A stretch of DNA of 19,862 nucleotides from CAYQZD01 sp964421875 (GTDB taxonomy: Bacteria; Electryoneota; Tariuqbacteria; Tariuqbacterales; Tariuqbacteraceae): the NCBI GenBank assembly GCA_964421875.1, contig CAYQZD010000067.1:1-19862 (forward strand). The letters are read 5' to 3'. Under the pieces are notes generated by a model. The model had not been told where the DNA came from and did not search any database. It worked only from the letters and a program-made list of their open reading frames with translations. Positions within the stretch are counted from its first letter, which is position 1. The number at the start of each line of letters is the position of its first letter. Positions 7,901 through 13,202 of the stretch are shown piece by piece. A program made the translations under genes and the position numbers.

Positions 7901-10117
7901 GACATCTATTTCAAATTGGGGGACTATGCGCAAGCTTTGGAGCGCGTTTACCAGGCGAGGAATCTTTTTACGATAGCGGATTCGGAACGGGAGTTGTATT
8001 TAAACTACAACACCGAGGGGCTCATTCATTTCAAAATGGGCCGATTCAGCCGGGCGTTGGCCTCGCTGCGGCGCGCGCTGGAATTGAACGAACTTAGCGC
8101 CGACCGGGAAAGCGAAGCCAACATCCACAAGAATTTGACCACACTATACATCGAAAGCGAAGACTACACCCGCGCCTTGTCGCAAACTCGCCGCGCCCTG
8201 GAAATCGACCGGGAAGTCGGGCGGGAGCGGGAACAGGGATTCGACCATCTCATTCTGGCAGGCCTGCAGATTAAAATGGGTAACCCGGATGGCGCCCGAA
8301 CAGAATTATCGGCGGCTGAAGGACTTAATCGTAGTGTAAACGATGATAGGATTTCTATCAAAAGTACAATAATGCGGGGCTGGCTGGACATAGCCGCCGG
8401 GAGTTGGCTTGAGGCGCGCCGCAGGCTCCAAACAGCGATGGAAAAAGCCGATGAACTGGGGATGACACAGTTTCAATGGCGCGCGGCTTATCTAATAGGG
8501 GAAGCTGCCCGAAATCAAGGATTACCCGATGAGGCGCTCAAATACTACGATGCCGCTTCGAATTATCTGAAAAATTCCCTCGATTCTCAAGATTCCTGGC
8601 ACACTTTGACTGTTTTTCTCGATGACAGCTTCGCGCCGTTTGAGTCGAATATATCGGAATTATTGAAAAAGGGGGATGCCCATAACGCTTTAATCGCCGC
8701 TGATGAGACAAAGCAATTACGATTGAGGCGGTACCTCCGGAACCGGGGGGGAAAATTGCGAGCGGGACAGGATTACGCCGAGCGTGAACGCAGCCTGCGC
8801 TCCAAAGCCATCGCCCTGAGGGAGATGGCGGTAGCGCTGAGGCTGAGGAAAGCTGACGCCGCTGAAATCGAAGCGGTGGAGGCGGAGACCGCCGCAGCGA
8901 GGGATGAATACAGCCGGATACTGGAAACTGCAAGGGAAGTCGACCCGGATTATTACCATTTTATATTACCTCAGGCTCCTGACCTCGCAAACGTTCAGAG
9001 AAAACTAGAGGAGAATGCCGCGCTGGTGTGTTATTTCGCGGGGAAAGAGGGGATACACGCCTGGTTGGTGAAACGGGAAAAGATTACCTCGAAGAAAATA
9101 TCGCTGTCCGCCGCGGAAATGAAAAACAGGATAGAAGCCTATAATCAACTATTATACGGTTCCTTGAACATCGAGCGAGAGAGCAAAAGGCTTTACAATC
9201 TGTTGCTGGCTCCCTTCAATGATGACTTGACAAACATCACAACCGTGTATGTTTCCCCCGATGGTCCACTGAAGAACTTGACCTTCGATTCTCTAATCGA
9301 CGGTGAAGGCCGGTTTTTAATCGAATGTTGGGAGATAGATTATTGCCGCAGTCTTGGTGATTTCGTCCGTTTGTATGAGCCTGGCGCCGTTGCAGCAGAT
9401 GTCCTTGTTTTCGCCGACCCGGCCCATCCTGGCGCGCGGGAGTTGGAATTTGCGCGGAAGGAGGCGGCGAGCATCGATTATACTATACCTGCGGCGGAGG
9501 TTATTTTGGGTGAAGCGGTTACAGAGGAGGAAGTGTCGGCGGCCGTTTCGGGTGAGGGTATAGCGCATCTGGCTTGTCACGGTCAAGGGGAAGACGATTC
9601 GGCGCTGGATTACGCCCTCCTCTTGACTCCGGATGCGAGAGACGATGGGATGCTTACCGCCCGGGAACTTCAGACGCTGTCCTCGAAGGCTGACCTGGTG
9701 TTTTTGAGCGCCTGCGGGAGAGCCGGGGCGGCTGGTAGCGAGGAAGTCGGTTCTGGTGTCACAGACGCTTTGCTAAACGCCGGAACTGAAACAGTGATAT
9801 CCACTTTATGGAAAGTGGACGACCTCGCCGCCGGAGTGCTGGCTAAGCGTTTTTACCGGAGGCTGGCTGCCGGAGAGGCTATGGGCGCCGCGCTCCGCGG
9901 AGCGAAGCTGTTCATCAAAGATGAAATTCACCCCCACCCGGCTTTCTGGGCTGCCTTCGTGTTATACGGAAACAGCGCCGGAGTTTTACCTGCAGCCTGG
10001 CAATCGAGTTCTGTCATTGGGGGATGGGAAAAATCTATCAAAGAAAATTTCACTCAAAATTCATTTGGAAATTATGGAAAAAAGTTATATCTTATGCGAA
10101 AGGAGGAAAAGCTATGA
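1907..10117 (+). CDS. giant exported TolB-propeller / tandem TPR-CHAT protein (one active, one inactive CHAT domain)
   Basis: A 2,736-codon gene for an exported caspase-like (CHAT, peptidase clan CD) protein. It has a signal peptide (1-35, SGA before the likely cut), then TolB/PD40 propeller blades (about 45-320; SPDGK motifs near 57 and 101, and a variant APQGK near 152). TPR array 1 (about 345-1350) is broken by a hydrophobic Pro/Gly-rich insert (998-1035). Coiled coil 1 (1378-1425) leads to CHAT 1 (about 1435-1745), TPR array 2 (1750-2265), coiled coil 2 (about 2280-2345) and CHAT 2 (about 2355-2692). CHAT 2 has HLACHG (His2558) and LSAC (Cys2603), the expected dyad. CHAT 1 has Asp1619 and Ala1664 in the matching places and should be catalytically dead. 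The start is uncertain: an in-frame TAG at 1883 limits it, GTG 1907 lacks a Shine-Dalgarno sequence, and GTG 1922 would also keep a good signal peptide. The stop overlaps the FecR gene (ATGA). The substrate is unknown. Confidence 0.95.
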   Translation: MLLPAVLKSTKKYLHLGILIAGLSIPGLLSTASGAESLNQPRRITTHPAEDRNPALSPDGKWLAFASDREGNWDIFLKPVAGGAAVKITSDLTDEYSPAWSPDGKRIAYVSEREDALGDVWVMKLKTWGAPRAGKALKITSYQGYDGEPVFAPQGKELCFVSDRSGQREIWLVDLKSRKSRRITKGGGVNPDISPGGKLVFVRIDSETPNGEVFLLADYRTGGGPLQVTFTNMITASPACAPSEEALVVSRVVRDSDRDGALTLRDNFTLWIVPLKPDSSVYKTEFQITRESVSSLQPFWSADDHIYYTYLKQAEIDISQISDNGYFRRESASEEQLATAEKYASEAQTFLLGLEAVKGYYPGSEDVAWAMYYKGVVYAEQGNYPTADSYFKRVIRNFGGMKALAGMAEIGHLQVISKYRTKSLREIGRVDNPTGYVTALDDIIRKQPGELPLVTALLLKANALFQMGVFSEAVEVYDRIIANHRNFPRMCAEAQFRKAEVFLRYGDLSEVENAFLQALEQYPGQEDWNRLAVERILELEAGGDGFVGLQRIMGGFRSHPRLTGWAKREMARRLTSQGQTNLALQEYRTLLKWPGEDSLTVTLRALSTFETADIRFTQGEFLEGMELMEILSQQSPRYREEAHHRLYDANIERGRKLAAEGDYELALAAFDRARNIFPDNLTGHRQYIRTMNLMSRGQKVYGEYTRLSGSEPDSPVLAYCRGLALSYIGGSDPVKLERSNELINQALALDYTMIPAYLTLSYNYQAVEELNRSGKVEIGFFRKAYRSTEEVLADFWRAITLQGEPEELSGYENAISALTQAIALNDERVDPAMEARLLQNLGNNFYSLGEYGFKLAFQSYYRMFRFSPDFESSKTEAVIYERMGRSGMFIDRIEEGRGYLKKAREIYSDLGDARSVFRVTLLQAELEFRAGDGETSNEFFQQAMKEAELARLEIPEEHYFSNIAFNWYRINDWDLALNAAQKSLEKLPQGKIPRPKKTSYKIGFSIFGLPFPLSIPLPAGNLGAGSTRMSQGLAPADIKSLALAVQAEAHSELADYEKAEAVLREKLKLAEYKKDRWEAAVCLNNLGLLLFQKGDYTGAADYFLASMEMNRKMKSRQGVYVNAANLQLILDLLPGDYENRNEVEQSLNRTVKSIESEDEDSPARLILAREKAAILAGAAARLFNAGMVMTASGGLEDVVEGYILLQRAVDLWEKSLERPGGEDAGRLELLIKSNLALVAAAMGDMDEALSRIEALWRAAHHQRLQDLIWRLQYIQGELLLAQGDSATASKIYADAAKRLEEITPEKDREYSSVQQTKRALYTRLVKLNLERRKYTLAFDYAERAAMRNMVETMAKREFTLNSETRKFYWSAGGGSVNFFRREIHRLEKELRRTKLKPEKRVRLEKKLKELTAEYRETLTKIQTEDPEFAGLFSVRPLSLDTIRASLDDEEVILRFFEFDSGYVVWAASEGEISAFTIALEPDSVRGGPILEEKEDSSVIQKREEFSQRLLKPLTDVLDFYSSLLIVPDGALTEIPFESLMWRGSLLCENYRIRYGMTAADFALARKKRKVPGRRIVCFGSDSLKVSSEQLTVLQYPRLTSENDFFDKLSEADYAVVRADFLLDTYPALNAGFTLPGAEQDSFAINTHSFFAYEFPTALVILVGARIEGESGAALLKSLSLSGIPSVIAINPQADRSTIDIYYRELFRGLNSLSPLEAHRSALFRCRESSVKGWEPLAVYFGDDGLNPQEAVEYAGKNFRRTVMLGNHNLQRGDYKWAGKYYRAAMEMARRLDDSRAKGMLLKLQLQAAFSGKDWEGAAQIQKRIINDGLSLEGEAAARTNLSHFLFKMNKIDSAETEASAAAELYIEAGQPEIAAKELRNFAHSLETAGDYLSAEEFAGRARALQSLQGLPDTLSTDLFRGKMLLNAGLPDRAAQTLTPLLESRALDSVNLAAACQFLGRCSERLADYYTALDYFRAAFDAAPQDSFSSKAAAVQGMSDIYFKLGDYAQALERVYQARNLFTIADSERELYLNYNTEGLIHFKMGRFSRALASLRRALELNELSADRESEANIHKNLTTLYIESEDYTRALSQTRRALEIDREVGREREQGFDHLILAGLQIKMGNPDGARTELSAAEGLNRSVNDDRISIKSTIMRGWLDIAAGSWLEARRRLQTAMEKADELGMTQFQWRAAYLIGEAARNQGLPDEALKYYDAASNYLKNSLDSQDSWHTLTVFLDDSFAPFESNISELLKKGDAHNALIAADETKQLRLRRYLRNRGGKLRAGQDYAERERSLRSKAIALREMAVALRLRKADAAEIEAVEAETAAARDEYSRILETAREVDPDYYHFILPQAPDLANVQRKLEENAALVCYFAGKEGIHAWLVKREKITSKKISLSAAEMKNRIEAYNQLLYGSLNIERESKRLYNLLLAPFNDDLTNITTVYVSPDGPLKNLTFDSLIDGEGRFLIECWEIDYCRSLGDFVRLYEPGAVAADVLVFADPAHPGARELEFARKEAASIDYTIPAAEVILGEAVTEEEVSAAVSGEGIAHLACHGQGEDDSALDYALLLTPDARDDGMLTARELQTLSSKADLVFLSACGRAGAAGSEEVGSGVTDALLNAGTETVISTLWKVDDLAAGVLAKRFYRRLAAGEAMGAALRGAKLFIKDEIHPHPAFWAAFVLYGNSAGVLPAAWQSSSVIGGWEKSIKENFTQNSFGNYGKKLYLMRKEEKL
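10101..10106 (+). promoter_or_regulatory. strong Shine-Dalgarno site that fixes the FecR start
   Basis: A perfect AGGAGG sits inside the last codons of the giant CHAT gene, 7 bases before the ATG at 10114. This supports ATG 10114, which overlaps the upstream TGA as ATGA, over an in-frame ATG at 10024 that would add 30 unrelated, basic residues before the signal peptide. Confidence 0.9.
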
Positions 10118-10917
10118 GATTAATGATATTTTGCGCTGTCCTGCTGATCCTGGCCGGCATCCTTATTCAAAGTGAACTCGCTGGCGAGCCTCAGTCCGAG
10201 AGTGGTTTGGTCACCTTTGTCGACGGTACCCTAAAAAAGAAACCGGTCGACGCCCAGGATTGGTCGCCTGCAGCTAAGGACACCGCTGTCATCAGCGGTG
10301 ATAAAGTGCGGACCATGCTGAAGTCCAGGGCTGAAATTCAACTGAAAGAGCTGGATATCCTGAGGATGGCTCCCCGAACCACCATCGACATAATCAAACT
10401 TTACGAAGAGACTAAGCAGAAGAAAGACCGGACCCAAATCAATGTGGAAGAGGGGGATATCTGGGCGATGGTGGGCGAAGTGGAAACCGGTGCGGAATTC
10501 AATCTGAACACTCCCGTAGCCGGAGCCGCCATCACCGGCACGGTGTTCAGGATTGGGGTGGCGCAGGACTCCAGCACCGAACTCAAGGTTTACCGGGGAG
10601 AGGTCAGAGTGACCAACGCCCCTCAAAGGACAGACCTTGAACCAAAGCCGTTACCTTCAATCGAACCTGAACGGATTGGTAAACCTGGAACGGTCCCAGG
10701 GCCCAAGACCGTGCCCGGCCCCAAAGCGGTGCCGGGGCCGCGGGAAGTAACGCTGCAGGAGTGGATTTATATCGTCAGTGAGATGCAGGCGATAAAAATC
10801 GGTAACCGGGGGAATCTGATAGCTTCGGGCGATTTCTCCTCTGAGGCGCCGGAGGAGCAGACCGATTGGGTGAAATGGAACCGCCAGCGTGATGAAATGT
10901 TGTTGGATAAGAAATAG
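10114..10917 (+). CDS. secreted FecR-domain protein with VPGPK repeats
   Basis: A 267-aa protein with a signal peptide (about 1-24, hydrophobic 3-19). A FecR-type beta-rich domain follows (about 55-165): SGDKVRT, then an INVEEGDIWA segment and a TPVAGAAITGTVFRI segment, the usual FecR core of threshold, strand and T-P-x-A-x-x-G-T motifs. FecR in iron transport is an inner-membrane anti-sigma regulator; here there is no cytoplasmic sigma-binding part or internal transmembrane helix, so it is a periplasmic or surface FecR-like module. A proline linker carries three tandem V-P-G-P-K/R units (193-210), followed by a charged C-terminal part (about 211-267). The gene overlaps the CHAT gene by four bases and has its own strong ribosome-binding site, so the two are co-expressed. 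From memory, FecR-domain and CHAT genes are also neighbours in many cyanobacterial clusters, which suggests a functional pair. Confidence 0.9.
   Translation: MRLMIFCAVLLILAGILIQSELAGEPQSESGLVTFVDGTLKKKPVDAQDWSPAAKDTAVISGDKVRTMLKSRAEIQLKELDILRMAPRTTIDIIKLYEETKQKKDRTQINVEEGDIWAMVGEVETGAEFNLNTPVAGAAITGTVFRIGVAQDSSTELKVYRGEVRVTNAPQRTDLEPKPLPSIEPERIGKPGTVPGPKTVPGPKAVPGPREVTLQEWIYIVSEMQAIKIGNRGNLIASGDFSSEAPEEQTDWVKWNRQRDEMLLDKK
10690..10743 (+). repeat. three tandem 18-base coding repeats
   Basis: Three in-frame 18-base units (10690-10707, 10708-10725, 10726-10743) each encode (T/A)-V-P-G-P-(K/R). Third positions differ between the units, so the protein repeat is conserved more than the DNA, suggesting selection on the linker rather than a very recent expansion. 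Confidence 0.85.
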
Positions 10918-10935
10918 AGTCCCTCCTGAATTTAA

Positions 10936-10964
10936 TTGCATTATATGTCTGTGAGTGGTATATT
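10936..10964 (+). promoter_or_regulatory. candidate promoter for the LPP20-like gene
   Basis: TTGCAT (10936-10941), then 17 bases, then TATATT (10959-10964; five of six matches to the -10 consensus) lie in the 110-base AT-rich gap before the gene at 11028. The -35 box is weak. The gap has no obvious terminator, so read-through from the FecR gene is also possible. Confidence 0.3.
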
Positions 10965-11027
10965 TCATTGTTTTGCGAAAAAATGGAAATACATTAATTA
11001 CCTTTAATAAACCATCTTGGAGGTAAT

Positions 11028-11852
11028 ATGTTCGGCAAATCGATTCGAATTTTCTTGACTCTCGGTCTGATAATTTCGCTGTGCGGATTGCCGGCTCTGG
11101 CGCAGGTCGCTTATCAGCCGGTGGGTATTGTGGGAGGAATTGACTATTCCAAGCGCGTATTCATCACCAAGGGAATAGGTATGCCTGGCGGAGTCGGAGG
11201 CCGGGGAGGACAGATCAGAGCGGCTATCATCGACGCCCAGCGTAATTACCTTGAACAGGTCGCCAAAGGAGCATATCTCGACGCCACATCCACAGTGGAA
11301 AACCTGATGTTGACCAATGACAAAGTGGTTACCAAAGTCCGCGGCGTGGTGCAGAATTTCACCGTAGTAGATACACAATACATAGAGGACGGCTCCATCG
11401 AGGTCACACTACAATTCAATATGGCTGGAGACTACCTTGACGCGGTTTTGCCCCAGGATATGGGGATGGGCGCTCCGACGCCCCCCCCCAGCGCCGCCCC
11501 GGCTATGGGCAAGGCTTATACCGGCTTGATTGTAGACGCTCGAGGCTTGGGAGTGAGACCCGCTTTGGCTCCAAAAGTGTTGGACACCCAGGGTAAAGAA
11601 GTTTACGGTTCCTCTTATGTCTCCAGGGAATACGCAGTCCAACAGGGGATGGTGGGCTATGCCAAAGACCCCGATAAAGCCAGCGCCAGCGACAGAGTGG
11701 CGCCGATGCCCTTCCTGGTGAAGGGGATTCAGGTTGAGGGTCCCAATAAAACCGACGTGGTGATTTCTGATGAGGACGCTTCGACCCTGCTCTCGATGTC
11801 GGAAAACCTCAGTTTCCTCCGTCAAGCCAAGGTCGTGATCTTGGTAGATTAA
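11028..11852 (+). CDS. secreted LPP20-like protein
   Basis: A 274-aa protein with a signal peptide ending ALA before Gln26; Cys19 is not in a valid lipobox, so it is probably a soluble exported protein. Residues about 60-135 match the LPP20/FlgT-N-like pattern: IIDAQRNYLEQV, a TVENLML segment, TKVRGVVQNF, then DGSIEVTLQF. After a Pro/Ala-rich linker (about 143-160) comes a second domain (165-274): YTGLIVDARGLG, YGSSYVSREYAVQQGMVGY, a DVVIS-DEDA segment and a closing VVILVD, an arrangement I recall from deltaproteobacterial and other diderm proteins of unknown function. A GGAGGT ribosome-binding site lies 3 bases before the ATG. It follows the CHAT-FecR pair by 110 bases. The molecular role is unknown; LPP20-type domains occur in surface and flagellum-associated lipoproteins. 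Confidence 0.8.
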   Translation: MFGKSIRIFLTLGLIISLCGLPALAQVAYQPVGIVGGIDYSKRVFITKGIGMPGGVGGRGGQIRAAIIDAQRNYLEQVAKGAYLDATSTVENLMLTNDKVVTKVRGVVQNFTVVDTQYIEDGSIEVTLQFNMAGDYLDAVLPQDMGMGAPTPPPSAAPAMGKAYTGLIVDARGLGVRPALAPKVLDTQGKEVYGSSYVSREYAVQQGMVGYAKDPDKASASDRVAPMPFLVKGIQVEGPNKTDVVISDEDASTLLSMSENLSFLRQAKVVILVD

Positions 11853-12013
11853 ACCGCGGGACGGATTGGTTGAGTACGCCTTAATTTAAACTCCCGGGAA
11901 TTGAACCGTTGGGAAAGGTTTCTACCGCGACCGGCCGAAATTCTATATGAAAACTCTCGGCGCGCGTATCGACGCTGCCGTCTTTCCTTGATAATAAATG
12001 TAAGGGGAATAAA

Positions 12014-13162
12014 ATGATGAGAAAAGCTCTGCCATTGATACTGACAACCGCGGTGATATTGTTCTTTATTGGGTGCAGCCAGAAAACCATCAAGCCCGAA
12101 TCCGTGCTGGATACCCCGGGCAATCATTATGGATTGGGGATGAAAATGATGGAAAAAGGCGAACTCGCCGAAGCCTGGGCTGAATTCGAAAGGTCGGTGG
12201 GTATGGACCCCAAATACGCACCGGGATACGCCGGAATGGCGCTGGTGGAAGCGATGAAAAAAAACTACAAAGAGGCGCATAAATACGTAGAAAAAGCGCT
12301 CTACCTCGACAATAAAAACCGCCACGCCCTCATCGCCAAGGGGAGAATCCTCACTCTGGAGCGCAAGGGGGATGACTGGTGGGAAAAGGCTGTAAAGTCT
12401 TACGACCAGGTGTTGAAAGCAAATTCCGGGGATTCCGAAGCGCTCTATTACAAAGGGCGCACCTATAAACTCGCCTATAAATTCAGCGAAGCCGCCGACG
12501 CATTTTCCAAAGTAGTGGCAAACAAGAACGATTGGTCCGCCAAAGCCAACAGCGAATGGGAAGTTGTGCAAAAGATTGTGCGCGCGGCGCCCGGCACCAA
12601 ATTGGGGAAGAAAATCGCTCTGATTGAGAAAATCGACAGAGCGGATGTCGCAGTGCTGTTCATGGAGGAACTAAAACTGGCCGAAATCCTCCGTAAAGCG
12701 ACTCCCAAGGAATACGACACCGGATTCAAACCGCCGGTAGATCCCTTGAAAATAAAGGAGGAGCCCAAGCCGGAGAAAACCCTCCCAGCAGACATTCAAA
12801 ATCACTGGGCAAAGAACTGGATAACCGAAGTGCTGGATGTAGGGGCGATGGAAGTATTTCCCGATAATACCTTCCACCCTGATGAACTCATCACCCGCGC
12901 CGAATACGCTATGCTCCTGCAGAAAATTCTGATTCTGGTCACCGGGGATGAATCCCTCGCCACCAAACATTTCGGCGAGGAAAGTCATTTCCCCGATGTA
13001 AATGCTATGCATCCCGCCTATAACGCCATCGTGCTGGCGGTGAATCGCGGCATTATGAAGGCGAAGATGGACGGCAGTTTCGGATTGACCGAAAATGTGT
13101 CCGGCGCCGACGCCCTCCTTATCATCCGCGATTTCCAGAATCAACTCCGGCAGACATTCTAA
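12014..13162 (+). CDS. lipoprotein with TPR and C-terminal SLH domains
   Basis: A 382-aa protein with a lipobox-like FIGC giving Cys21. At least three TPR units (about 38-170) include GELAEAWAEFERSVGMDP, YKEAHKYVEKALYLD and YKFSEAADAFSKVV. A linker ending in a Pro/Lys-rich stretch (about 235-258) leads to an SLH-type region: the first repeat (260-306) has DIQNHWAKNWITEV, F-P-D-N-T-F-H-P-D-E and ITRAEYAMLL; the second (about 318-380) has FPDV, AYNAIVLAVNRGIM and a final helix. SLH domains bind cell-wall polymers or peptidoglycan, so the protein could tether a membrane lipid anchor to the wall while the TPRs recruit a partner. AAGGGG at 12002 gives a ribosome-binding site 6 bases from the ATG; ATG 12017 is an equal alternative. 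The 160-base gap upstream shows no clear feature. Confidence 0.88.
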   Translation: MMRKALPLILTTAVILFFIGCSQKTIKPESVLDTPGNHYGLGMKMMEKGELAEAWAEFERSVGMDPKYAPGYAGMALVEAMKKNYKEAHKYVEKALYLDNKNRHALIAKGRILTLERKGDDWWEKAVKSYDQVLKANSGDSEALYYKGRTYKLAYKFSEAADAFSKVVANKNDWSAKANSEWEVVQKIVRAAPGTKLGKKIALIEKIDRADVAVLFMEELKLAEILRKATPKEYDTGFKPPVDPLKIKEEPKPEKTLPADIQNHWAKNWITEVLDVGAMEVFPDNTFHPDELITRAEYAMLLQKILILVTGDESLATKHFGEESHFPDVNAMHPAYNAIVLAVNRGIMKAKMDGSFGLTENVSGADALLIIRDFQNQLRQTF

Positions 13163-13202
13163 GAAACACGATTAACGACTGCAATCACTTGGGGGCTTTT
13201 CA

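Noticed and set aside
10024..10113. Upstream ATG that would lengthen the FecR protein by 30 residues
   Set aside because: The extension overlaps the CHAT gene by 94 bases, puts a basic unrelated stretch before the signal peptide, and ignores the ideal AGGAGG seven bases before ATG 10114.
1907..10117. Type III-E CRISPR (Craspase) association of the TPR-CHAT protein
   Set aside because: No Cas7-11, Csx30-type gene or CRISPR array is present, and the protein has a signal peptide, so it should not meet a cytosolic effector.
10114..11852. Gasdermin-type cell-death target of the CHAT protease among the neighbours
   Set aside because: The neighbours carry signal peptides and match FecR and LPP20-like patterns; bacterial gasdermins are cytosolic and nothing resembling their auto-inhibitory tail was seen.
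11853..12013. Riboswitch or small RNA in the gap before the TPR-SLH gene
   Set aside because: No strong stem, conserved aptamer motif, promoter pair or T-tract could be supported.
11849..12571. 240-codon leftward open frame across the gap and start of the TPR-SLH gene
   Set aside because: It overlaps the signal and TPR coding part of a clear gene, is rich in Phe/His/Gly typical of shadow frames, and has no family features.
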